Shown here: in pieces, positions 9,314 to 17,048 of the stretch | Layout: each line of letters begins with the position of its first letter | How positions within the stretch are numbered: the stretch's first letter is position 1 | Assembly: GCA_963790505.1 (NCBI GenBank) | Contig: CAWBOT010000005.1 | Coordinates: 1 to 64,000 of the forward strand | DNA length: 64,000 nt | Direction: 5' to 3' | Origin: Acidisarcina sp963790505 | GTDB lineage: Bacteria > Acidobacteriota > Terriglobia > Terriglobales > Acidobacteriaceae | Notes under the pieces: model-generated | Told to the model about the DNA's origin: nothing | What the model saw: the letters and a program-made list of their open reading frames with translations, nothing else | The model's database searches: none | Position numbers and translations under genes: made by a program

Positions 9314-10483
9314 ATGCCTTCGCTTCCCGCCGTAGTCTCAGGTGTCACAACTCTTCTTGCCTTTGCCGGCTGCGGCTATTACCTTCTTGCACTTTGGAGC
9401 GCGCGCGCCTTTGTGCGCGAATCGCGCAAGGCGCTGCCCGACTTCCATCCTCCCATCAGTATCCTCAAGCCGGTCAAGGGACTCGATCCAGAGATGTATG
9501 CGAGCTTCGCCAGCCACTGCCGCCAGGATTATCCCGGCGAATATGAAATCATCTTTGCCGCGGGCAGCCCGGGCGATCCGGCCGTTGCGGCGATCGAGCA
9601 GCTGCAGCGCGAATTTCCGGAGAGAGATATCCGCCTCGTTATTTGCCCGCTGACCCTCGGCGCCAACGGCAAGGTCGGCAGCCTGGTGCAGGCGCTGCCG
9701 CACGCTCGGTACGATCACCTTCTCATCAATGACAGCGACATCTTCGTCTCCCCGCAATATCTGCGGCGGATCATGGCCGGTTTCGGCAGCGGAAGAAAGC
9801 CCGAGAGAAAGGTAGGCATGGTGACGGCGCTCTATCGAGGCAAAGCCTATCGCACCATCCCCTCGCGGATGGAGGCGCTGGGCATCGCCACCGATTTCGC
9901 ACCGAGCGTCTTGACCGCGCGCTTTATCGAGCGCGGCATTCGCTTCGGCCTGGGGTCGACGCTGGCCGTCTCCCGAGAGGCTCTGGAGGTGAGTGGAGGC
10001 CTGCTGCCGATGGTCGACTCTCTGGCCGACGATTATCAGCTGGGGGCGCGGATCGCAGCCAGTGGCTACGAAGTCGTGCTCGCCCGTGAGGTTGTCGAGA
10101 CTTCAGTGCCACCCTATACATTCGCTCAGTTTCTCGCCCACCAGATTCGCTGGGCGCGCACCGTGCGCGACGCCCGTCCAAGGGACTACGTCGGAGTCGC
10201 CCTCAGCCTTGGTCTGGCGTGGGCGCTGCTGAACGTCCTGGCCTCAGGCGCCAGCCTGGAGAGTCTCGCATTGCTGAGCATCACCCTCGCGGCCCGAGTT
10301 TCGGTGACGCTCCTGGTCGGCGGCGAACTGCTTGGTGATCGACAGGTGCTTCGCGATCTGTGGCTGCTGCCCGTCCGCGACCTGATCGCGCTCGTCATCT
10401 GGGCGTGGAGCTACGCGGGAACGACGGTGCGGTGGCGTGGCGAGGAGTTCAGCGTCAAAGACGGCAGGCTGGTTCGAATCTGA
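9314..10483 (+). CDS. hpnI: HpnI-like glycosyltransferase (hopanoid-associated, GT2/GT21)
   Basis: A 389-residue membrane glycosyltransferase matching the hopanoid-associated HpnI family, related to ceramide glucosyltransferase. An N-terminal membrane segment is followed by PPISILKPVKGLDPEM, the nucleotide-sugar strand. The acceptor-site acidic motif is LINDSDIFVSP, and the processivity-type motif HQIRWARTVR is followed by two or three membrane helices. HpnI is known to add N-acetylglucosamine to bacteriohopanetetrol. It lies 46 bases after the permease pair and could share its message. The squalene genes hpnCDE are 50 kb away in this window, so hopanoid genes are dispersed. A sphingolipid role remains possible. 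Confidence 0.8.
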   Translation: MPSLPAVVSGVTTLLAFAGCGYYLLALWSARAFVRESRKALPDFHPPISILKPVKGLDPEMYASFASHCRQDYPGEYEIIFAAGSPGDPAVAAIEQLQREFPERDIRLVICPLTLGANGKVGSLVQALPHARYDHLLINDSDIFVSPQYLRRIMAGFGSGRKPERKVGMVTALYRGKAYRTIPSRMEALGIATDFAPSVLTARFIERGIRFGLGSTLAVSREALEVSGGLLPMVDSLADDYQLGARIAASGYEVVLAREVVETSVPPYTFAQFLAHQIRWARTVRDARPRDYVGVALSLGLAWALLNVLASGASLESLALLSITLAARVSVTLLVGGELLGDRQVLRDLWLLPVRDLIALVIWAWSYAGTTVRWRGEEFSVKDGRLVRI

Positions 10484-10492
10484 TCCAAGAGG

Positions 10493-11467
10493 CTATCGCT
10501 CGGCAACCCAGATCAGCAGGCCGAAGATCACGATAGGAATCAGCGCGAGGCCTGCATAAAGCAGGGCTTTCTTGTGCCAGGGTTCACTGCGTTTCTTCCA
10601 GTCGGTCAGCTCCGTGCGGTCTGCGATGCCGACCTCTTCGGGATGGGCAAGGTCATGCGCAAACTCGCGGGCGCTTGGGTAGCGGTTTTGCGGCTCCCGT
10701 TCCAGGGCGCGGTAAATCGTTTCCTGCAATTCCGGCGAGATAGCGGGTTCAAGCTCGCGCGGCGGCATCGGGTTGTTGAGTAACCGGTCGTTCATGATGA
10801 TGAAAGGGTTGGGCCCATCGAAAGGCGTCTTTCCCGTGAGCATCTCGTACAGCATCACTCCCGCCGCGTAGATGTCGCTGCGGGCATCGCCGCGCTTGCC
10901 CTTCACCTGTTCCGGAGAGATGTAGTTTGGCGTACCCATGACCTGGGTGAACTTAGCAAAGGTCAGGCGGCGCGCGCCTTCCTGGCCGGCGAGGCCGAAA
11001 TCGATCAGCTTGATCCTGTCATCCGGCCCGACCATGATGTTCTCCGGTTTGAGATCGCGGTGAACGACGCCGTGATGATGGATATAGTCGAGCGCCTCCA
11101 GCACTTCGCGAGTGATGCGGACGGCGCGCTCCGAAGGCAGCTTGCCGAGCTCGGAGAGGATGCTGCGCAGCAGCCGGCCATCGACCCACTCCATTACGAG
11201 GTAGACCTGGCTGCGCTCCTCGTCGGGCAAGGGCTTCAGCACCTTCATCACTCCGGGATGGTCCATCTTCTGGCCGATGTCCTCTTCGCGCTTGAAGCGA
11301 TCGAAGAGGAGCACGTCCGCTTCCATCTCAGGGTGGGGGATCTTGATCGCGACAATCTGGCCGGAATTAAGGTCGGTGGCGCGGAAGATCGAGGCCATGC
11401 CGCTGCGCGCCACAAGCTCTTCAATACGATAGTGGTCGAGCTGATCGCCGGCGCGGAGGTCGCTCAT
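10493..11467 (-). CDS. Membrane-anchored serine/threonine protein kinase
   Basis: A 324-residue Hanks-type kinase. The catalytic domain covers about residues 1-270, with a degenerate glycine loop (VARSGMASIFRA), the ATP lysine in IVAIKIPHP, the catalytic loop HRDLKPENIMV, the Mg site DFGLAG and the substrate-positioning SPEQVKGKRGDARSDIY. A single C-terminal membrane helix (ALLYAGLALIPIVIFGLLIW) anchors it with the kinase in the cytoplasm and only a few residues outside, so it has no extracellular sensor. The gene overlaps the upstream phosphatase gene by four bases, giving a kinase-phosphatase pair that probably acts on shared substrates. Confidence 0.92.
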   Translation of the reverse strand: MSDLRAGDQLDHYRIEELVARSGMASIFRATDLNSGQIVAIKIPHPEMEADVLLFDRFKREEDIGQKMDHPGVMKVLKPLPDEERSQVYLVMEWVDGRLLRSILSELGKLPSERAVRITREVLEALDYIHHHGVVHRDLKPENIMVGPDDRIKLIDFGLAGQEGARRLTFAKFTQVMGTPNYISPEQVKGKRGDARSDIYAAGVMLYEMLTGKTPFDGPNPFIIMNDRLLNNPMPPRELEPAISPELQETIYRALEREPQNRYPSAREFAHDLAHPEEVGIADRTELTDWKKRSEPWHKKALLYAGLALIPIVIFGLLIWVAER

Positions 11468-12276
11468 GGCTGCGGCGTCCTGGGGAGTTTGTAGAGTCGT
11501 CCTCGGTACATGCCTACGCTTTCCACAGCCCGGACGCGGATGAGTTGGACACTGGCATTATCGCTGCCGTCGCGGGTGTTCGCAAGGGAAACGAGATGTG
11601 TCGCGGCTGCCTTTAGCTCCGTCTTAGGCCCCACCGCGGCGACCATATCGGAGGGGGTGACGGATCGGTGCAGACCATCCGTACAAAGCAGCAGCACATC
11701 GCCCGGAGTCAGAAGATGTTCGCTGACGTCGACATTGACGACGAGTTCGCTGCCCAGGCTTCGGCTGAGTAGATTGGCGGTGTTGGCGGTTGCCGCCTGG
11801 CGCGCTGTGAGGATGCCTAAGCGCAACTGTTCGGCGGCGACGGTATGGTCGCGGGTGAGCGGATTAGCTTCTCCCCGCCGGAGCAGGTAGCAGCGGGAAT
11901 CTCCAACATGGGCCACGGTGGCGCGATCATAGCGCAGCACGCAGGCCACGATTGTCGTGGCCATACCGCCGGAACGAAGGCTGTCCGCCGAGGCTTCGTA
12001 GACCATCTGGTTCGCTGTCTGGATCAAGCGAGGCAACGCGACAGTCAGCCGTTCGCTGGCCGAGACCGAGGGCAGGCGGGAAAGCAGAGTCTCGATCGCC
12101 AGCCGCGAGGCAATCTCGCCGTTCGCCTGGCCGCCTACTCCGTCGGCGATGGCGAAACACCAGCCTCGCGCCTCGGCCGCCTCGGGGGTTGCGGGAAGTA
12201 CATGGCCGCAATAGTCCTCGTTATTGCCGCGGCTCGGCCCGGTATCGGAAAGCTCGGCGAACTCCACTTCCAGCAT
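11464..12276 (-). CDS. PP2C-type protein serine/threonine phosphatase
   Basis: A 270-residue PPM/PP2C phosphatase. Metal-binding motifs are IADGVGGQANGEIAS near residue 45, ATVAHVGDSRCYLLR near 140, LLCTDGLHRSV near 195 and GSDNASVQLIRV near 250. These match the PrpC/Stp family of Mn2+-dependent phosphatases that reverse Hanks-kinase phosphorylation. It is the first gene of the pair; its TGA overlaps the ATG of the kinase gene. No membrane segment or signal is visible, so it is cytoplasmic. Confidence 0.92.
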   Translation of the reverse strand: MLEVEFAELSDTGPSRGNNEDYCGHVLPATPEAAEARGWCFAIADGVGGQANGEIASRLAIETLLSRLPSVSASERLTVALPRLIQTANQMVYEASADSLRSGGMATTIVACVLRYDRATVAHVGDSRCYLLRRGEANPLTRDHTVAAEQLRLGILTARQAATANTANLLSRSLGSELVVNVDVSEHLLTPGDVLLLCTDGLHRSVTPSDMVAAVGPKTELKAAATHLVSLANTRDGSDNASVQLIRVRAVESVGMYRGRLYKLPRTPQP

Positions 12277-12351
12277 CTGTCCATCTTACGAAAGGATGAC
12301 GCTACAGCTGTTGTTTCGTAGCGCCGACTGCGCGCGCCGCTCGAATCCGTC

Positions 12352-12819
12352 TCAAGTGCGGTCGACTCGCGCCGCGTAACAACCAGGCTTGGCGAAATGA
12401 AGGTGGAGATAAGCTACCTGCGGTCCATCCAGAATTCGATCGACCGCCGTCTCCAGCTCCCGCCCCTCGGCGAGATCAGCCTCGACCATCATTCCTTCCG
12501 CGTCGAAGGCGCGCAGCGACAGTGTTCTGAAGCGGAAAAAGCTCGGCACTTCATTTGGTGCGGGCTGGGCTTGTGCTGCGACAGGCCGGACGAAGATGGC
12601 GTGGCTCGAACGGAAGGGCGTATTCACGCTCAGGTGTTCATAGTGCACCAGCAGCACCTGCTCCCCAATTTCCGCGTCCGCCAGGCTGACGCGGCATGGA
12701 AAGCCTGGTTTTTTCGTGACGGTTTGGCGAAGAGCGCCGTGCGCGGCCAACTCTTCAGCCGACATCGCGAAGAGGGGTTCAAACTGCGATTTTGGAAGCG
12801 CGCTGATTTTGAAAGGCAT
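12352..12819 (-). CDS. DUF1203 domain protein
   Basis: A 155-residue protein that fits DUF1203 along its length: a segment FPCRVSLADAEIGEQVLLVHYEHL, then SSHAIFVRPV, then a C-terminal region ending in a conserved YAARVDRT-like tail. GGAG stands seven bases before the ATG. The family has no established function. No signal peptide or membrane segment is present. It lies between the phosphatase gene and the amino-acid permease, all on the minus strand, without evident co-transcription. Confidence 0.7.
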   Translation of the reverse strand: MPFKISALPKSQFEPLFAMSAEELAAHGALRQTVTKKPGFPCRVSLADAEIGEQVLLVHYEHLSVNTPFRSSHAIFVRPVAAQAQPAPNEVPSFFRFRTLSLRAFDAEGMMVEADLAEGRELETAVDRILDGPQVAYLHLHFAKPGCYAARVDRT

Positions 12820-12913
12820 GAATTAGCTCCTCTGACTCGAAGCTACCTGCGCCGGTGTGCAGAAGCACTCCGGTTCTTGCGCTCAAACTGTTTGTACCGC
12901 GAATTGCTCCGGT

Positions 12914-14722
12914 TTAGGCGCTGCTCTTAGCGGCGCGGTCCTGGATGAGCGTCGTCCGTCCGCTCTTCTTGCTCGATCGCAGGAAGTAGATGCCCCCGTA
13001 GAGCGCCCAGACCCCAGCGATGCCGAGCGCATAAAGCGGCTCTTTCTTAGACCCATACCCAATGAACGGGCCGATAAGGTAAAAGGCCATACAGGCGAGA
13101 TTGGCGAGCAGTCCAAAGAGCGGGATGAAGAGATGGAGTAGGGGATTGAACTTCGGGTGATTATGGAAGGCTACCATGCAGGTGACGCAGCTGAGCATGT
13201 AGAGGACGAAGGTGCCAAAGTTTGAGGCAAGGGTCATCATCAACAGCGTGTTGGGCAATGCGGCAAGGGTGTCGTGAGAGTAGTACCCTACGTTCGAAAA
13301 GATGCCGTGGGGAAGGGCATGGATGGTGGCGTCTGACAGAGCACTGGAACCGCCAAAGACGACCGCAACGGCCACACAGCCGATAACGGCTGAAATGACA
13401 GCCAGCGTCCAGATCGCGCGGTGCGGACTGAGATTTCTTCGGTGCAACAGGCCGAGGTTACCGGAAAGTTCGTTGTCCTTGCCCATCGCATAGGTCACTC
13501 GGGCGCCGGTGTTGATGCAGGAAAGCGTCGTGCCGATGAGCGCGAGAAAGACTGTGAAGGCCTCGACCAGCATGAATATGCGGCCGTGACCCTGGCCGAA
13601 GAGCGCATCGCCGACGACGACCATGATATCGCCGATGGGCGCGGCAGAGCCTATGGCGCTTTGCATGGTGTAGCCGCTATTAAGGAAGTAGTTGGCACAG
13701 AAATATTCGACGAATAGGCAGAATGCGCCCTGCACCAACAGCGAGGTAAGCACAGCAATCGGGACGTCGCGCTTGGGATTCTTGGCCTCGCCGCCCATGG
13801 CGGTGACCGACTCAAAACCGACTAAGAGCAGAATCGCCACCGTCGCCTGGATGAAGGTCCACGCAATCCTATGGACGCCGACGACAGATTTGGCGTCGGC
13901 GTGAGTCAGGAAGTTGCCCTTGTCATCGGAAGTCGGATAACTAATGCGGTAGGGAACCGGCTTGCCGGCGGCATCGAGCCTTGGCTGTGGAACGCCCGAG
14001 GCATTGCGGACAATGGTGTCCGTGGTGATGCCGGCAGCGGTGACCGGCGTCGTCGCAAATTCATAGCTGTAAGCTTCGCCCGAGGTCGAGTCGAACTGGT
14101 AGGCGACCGTGCCCGGCGGGTGGTTGATGCGGTAGCCGAATGCCATGACGGAAAAGGCAATCAGGGCGGTGATTTGAATGATATTGATGGCCACGTTTAC
14201 CGAGGTCGAGCCGTTGATGCCGCGATGGGCTATATAAGCGATCGCGAAGGAGAAGACGACCGCAACCAGCATCATGAAAAGCGGCCCAGGGTTGGAGGCG
14301 CTCATGATGTCGGGGCGAAGCGTGCCAACGACGTATCCACAGAGAATGCCCATGAGCGCGACCATGACGCCGGGGTAGATCCAGTAGTAGAGATGGGAGC
14401 CCCAGCCAACGATGAACTTCGAGAGGCGCGCGTACCGCCACGCGCCATGGTGATTGAGAAAGGCTTGTTCGGCAAAGTAGTAGGAGCTGCCGGTGCCGGG
14501 ATATAACTTGGCCATTTCCGCGTAACAGATAGCGGTGGCGAGACAGAGCAGGAGCGCGACCGCAAGGCCCATCCACATCGAGGGTGCGGTCGCTCCGGTG
14601 CTGGCCTGGCTGTAGAAGGTTAGCCACAAGAGGGCGCCTGGCGCAATCAGGGCCATGGCGTTCATGGTTAAGCCGGTAGCTCCGAGGGTCTTTTGCATCT
14701 CGGGTGCGGGGTTCGTTGCCAT
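12914..14722 (-). CDS. APC-superfamily amino-acid permease with extracytoplasmic insert
   Basis: A 602-residue APC-type transporter with about 12-14 predicted membrane helices. Family landmarks are the opening MNAMALIAPGALLWLTF, the helix after AKLYPGTGSSYYFAEQAF, and VGFESVTAMGGEAKNPKRDV in the middle. Residues about 198-284 form a hydrophilic insert rich in Thr, Ser and Pro between two membrane helices, which is why it exceeds the usual 450-500 residues. It lies downstream of glutamine synthetase on the same strand, 168 bases apart with a hairpin between, suggesting glutamate, glutamine or related amine uptake linked to nitrogen supply. The exact substrate is not readable. Confidence 0.85.
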   Translation of the reverse strand: MATNPAPEMQKTLGATGLTMNAMALIAPGALLWLTFYSQASTGATAPSMWMGLAVALLLCLATAICYAEMAKLYPGTGSSYYFAEQAFLNHHGAWRYARLSKFIVGWGSHLYYWIYPGVMVALMGILCGYVVGTLRPDIMSASNPGPLFMMLVAVVFSFAIAYIAHRGINGSTSVNVAINIIQITALIAFSVMAFGYRINHPPGTVAYQFDSTSGEAYSYEFATTPVTAAGITTDTIVRNASGVPQPRLDAAGKPVPYRISYPTSDDKGNFLTHADAKSVVGVHRIAWTFIQATVAILLLVGFESVTAMGGEAKNPKRDVPIAVLTSLLVQGAFCLFVEYFCANYFLNSGYTMQSAIGSAAPIGDIMVVVGDALFGQGHGRIFMLVEAFTVFLALIGTTLSCINTGARVTYAMGKDNELSGNLGLLHRRNLSPHRAIWTLAVISAVIGCVAVAVVFGGSSALSDATIHALPHGIFSNVGYYSHDTLAALPNTLLMMTLASNFGTFVLYMLSCVTCMVAFHNHPKFNPLLHLFIPLFGLLANLACMAFYLIGPFIGYGSKKEPLYALGIAGVWALYGGIYFLRSSKKSGRTTLIQDRAAKSSA

Positions 14723-14807
14723 GAAGTCTCTCCTCAGGTGTCTGCGGATTCACATGCAAAGCTGGAGCGCTGCGCGGCCATGCCGCCGCACTGTGGCAAA
14801 ACATGAA

Positions 14808-14845
14808 GGAGCGATGGCCTCCGACTTGCGGTTGTCCATCGCTCC
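14808..14845 (-). terminator. Hairpin between glutamine synthetase and permease genes
   Basis: A perfect 10-bp inverted repeat, GGAGCGATGG and CCATCGCTCC, is separated by 18 bases. Read on the minus strand it is followed by a weak T-rich stretch (TTCATGTTTT). It may terminate or attenuate transcription from glnA into the permease gene. Confidence 0.4.
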
Positions 14846-14890
14846 CGATATGCAGTTCGCCCGGCGAAGCGAATCGAAGGGTCCCGCCGT

Positions 14891-16321
14891 CTAGAATTCG
14901 TTCCAGAGGTACTGGTTGTAGACCTCGTGGTGGTACTGGACCTCGGGCGCCTTGACGAAGGTCCCAAGCAGCCGGGGGCAGCGGTCAGCCGAGCCTTGCT
15001 TCAGGTCCGCAAACCGGCCCTTCACATCTTCGCCAATAATCGTTGAGATCCACTTCGAATCGCGGAAGTCTTCGATGGCGGTATAGATGTTGTCGGGGAG
15101 ATAGCGGCTTGCCTGGCGCAGGTTCGCGATCTTCGAAATTTCTCCATCGAGCCCGGTCTTGAACAACGAATAGAGGACCAGATAGGGGTTCGCGTCGGGG
15201 CCGACAGAGCGCACCTCGACGCGCATGCTCTTGGAGTTGCCGATCGGAATGCGGACCATCGACCCGCGGTCGGTTGCCGAGGCCTTGATCTGGTTAGGCG
15301 CCTCGAAGTGCGGATCGAGGCGACGGTAGGCATTCACGCTCGAGTTCAGCGCCAGGCACAGGTCGTTGCCTCGGGTAAGGATGCGATCCACGAAATCCCA
15401 CCCCGCCTTGCTCAGCATCTCCTGGCCTTTTTCGTCCCAGAAGAGGTTCTTGCCCTTCTTGGTGATCGACATGTTCGTGTGCATGCCGCTGCCGTTTACG
15501 CCCACTACCGGCTTGGGCAGAAAAGATGCGGTCATTCCCAGGCTCGTGGCGATCTGGCGGCAGAGCAGCTTGTAGAGCTGGATCTGGTCGGCGGCGGCAA
15601 CGACTTCGCCGTAGCTGTAGTTGATCTCGAACTGCGAGGGCGCCACTTCGGGATGGTCCTTCTCGTTCTCGAAGCCTAGCGCGCGCTGCACTTCGGCAGC
15701 AGTGTCGATGAAGGTGCGCAGTGGATCGCCAGGCAGCGAGTGGTAGTAGCCGCCGGTGTTCACGTACTCGAACTTTCCGGTCTCGTGGAAGTGACGTTCC
15801 GCGTCTTTGCCCGCGAAGAGAAAGCCCTCAATCTCGTTGGCCGCGTTGAGTGTATAGCCCTTTTCCGTGTAGAGCGAGTCGGCATAGTGCTTCAGCACGC
15901 TGCGCAGATCGCCCGAGTACGGGCCGCCCTGCTTATCGATGACCTGGCCGAAGACGAAGACCTTGCCCGAGCCGAGAAGGTCGGCGGGCACCCAGTAGAA
16001 GGCGCTCCAGTCGATGCCCAGGCGCAGATCACTCTCTTTCTGCGCGGTAAATCCGCGAATCGACGAGCCATCGAAGGTGAGGTTGTCGAAGCTCTTGACC
16101 AGGAACTTCTTGTCATAGTCGAGCATGTGCAGTCGGCCTTCGAGGTCGCTGAACAAAACCGTGACCGCCTTGATGTGCTTCTCGTCGGTGAGGTACTTGA
16201 TCCGTTCCTCCTGAATGATGTCGATGGGAACGCGGCCTCTGCGTTGCTCCTTGGCGGCCAGGTTCTTCTCTTCGAGCTCTTCGTAGCTGAGCGTCAGGAA
16301 ATTGCGAAGTTCGATGGACAT
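14891..16321 (-). CDS. glnA: Glutamine synthetase, type I
   Basis: A 476-residue glutamine synthetase, making glutamine from glutamate, ammonia and ATP. It has the beta-grasp signature LTFDGSSIRGF, the metal-binding NEIEGFLF (E-x-E variant) and the ATP-site motifs PKPVVGVNGSGMHTNMS and FEAPNQIKASATDRGSMVRIP. The region that in GlnA-beta holds the adenylylated tyrosine (NLYDLP) reads NLRQASRYLP here, with no tyrosine at the aligned place, so adenylylation control seems absent. The ATG has TAGGAGAAG just upstream. A 17-base perfect palindrome lies 92 bases before the start. An amino-acid permease follows downstream. Confidence 0.93.
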   Translation of the reverse strand: MSIELRNFLTLSYEELEEKNLAAKEQRRGRVPIDIIQEERIKYLTDEKHIKAVTVLFSDLEGRLHMLDYDKKFLVKSFDNLTFDGSSIRGFTAQKESDLRLGIDWSAFYWVPADLLGSGKVFVFGQVIDKQGGPYSGDLRSVLKHYADSLYTEKGYTLNAANEIEGFLFAGKDAERHFHETGKFEYVNTGGYYHSLPGDPLRTFIDTAAEVQRALGFENEKDHPEVAPSQFEINYSYGEVVAAADQIQLYKLLCRQIATSLGMTASFLPKPVVGVNGSGMHTNMSITKKGKNLFWDEKGQEMLSKAGWDFVDRILTRGNDLCLALNSSVNAYRRLDPHFEAPNQIKASATDRGSMVRIPIGNSKSMRVEVRSVGPDANPYLVLYSLFKTGLDGEISKIANLRQASRYLPDNIYTAIEDFRDSKWISTIIGEDVKGRFADLKQGSADRCPRLLGTFVKAPEVQYHHEVYNQYLWNEF

Positions 16322-16781
16322 GCTTCTCCTAAGGGAATGACCGAAAAAGTTGTCAAGCTTGCACTTGTGACTATTTGCGAGGGTAAATTGATCGAGTGCC
16401 CTGCGCGGAATCTATCAAATAATTTGATATTCAACATAGAAATAATTTATCTGTACGTTGCATTTGGCTGCGCATCCCGCACCTATGAGCCTGTCTTCAG
16501 CTTGTCATACGCGAGCAGAGCCTGAACAAAGGATTCTTGCGTGTTGCCCGTCACTCGGCCCACTGCAACGCTCGTCGGTCACGCCGACCCGAACCTCGAA
16601 TCCTGCCCAGACGCTTACGAACTCCTTACACCCTCCTTAGCGTGACCTTACAGCCTCCCCGCTAGCTTGGAGTTGTGCGCGCCACGCTGGAACTCGGTGC
16701 ATTCCGATGCATGGGCTCTGGAGGCCGCAAGAGAGCATAGGGGCACGGCATCTGGAAAGCAAAAAGAAAAGGTGGCAGCCA
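16322..16781. other. Intergenic region upstream of glnA
   Basis: About 460 bases with an AT-rich core (16350-16460) that contains the 17-base palindrome listed separately. I see no convincing coding frame; the short open frames crossing it have no ribosome-binding site and no recognisable protein features. Confidence 0.5.
16413..16429. promoter_or_regulatory. Perfect 17-base palindrome, candidate operator of glnA
   Basis: TATCAAAT-A-ATTTGATA is a perfect inverted repeat with 8-base arms. It is set in an AT-rich island in otherwise GC-rich sequence, 92 bases upstream of the glnA start. Size and symmetry fit a dimeric repressor or activator site; which regulator binds is unknown. Confidence 0.5.
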
Positions 16782-16979
16782 ATGGGCCCTAGCGGAGATA
16801 TCCAGTATTTCTTCCAGGTTGAGCGGATGGTCCTCGAGCACCAGTTGAAGGCCGCGTTGCATAGGACGTCGGTGCTGCGGGCGCGGGCTGCCAGCCAGAA
16901 CAATGCTCACGGCGCGGAGCAGGCACTGCGGCTCGAGCGCCTTCTGCTTCACTCGCAACGCCGCCTCAGCAAGCTCTAG
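16782..16979 (+). CDS. Possible small basic protein
   Basis: A 65-residue frame starting at an ATG with AAGGTGG six bases upstream. The product is helical, rich in Gln, Arg and Leu, with heptad-like leucine spacing toward the C-terminus. No family is recognised. It ends 69 bases before the porin gene. The ribosome-binding site is the main support; it could also be non-coding. Confidence 0.35.
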   Translation: MGPSGDIQYFFQVERMVLEHQLKAALHRTSVLRARAASQNNAHGAEQALRLERLLLHSQRRLSKL

Positions 16980-17048
16980 CTGTACTCCTCCATTTCAGCA
17001 GCACAACCCAAGGCGGCGTTAATCCGCCGATTCTGACAGGACGGTCTC

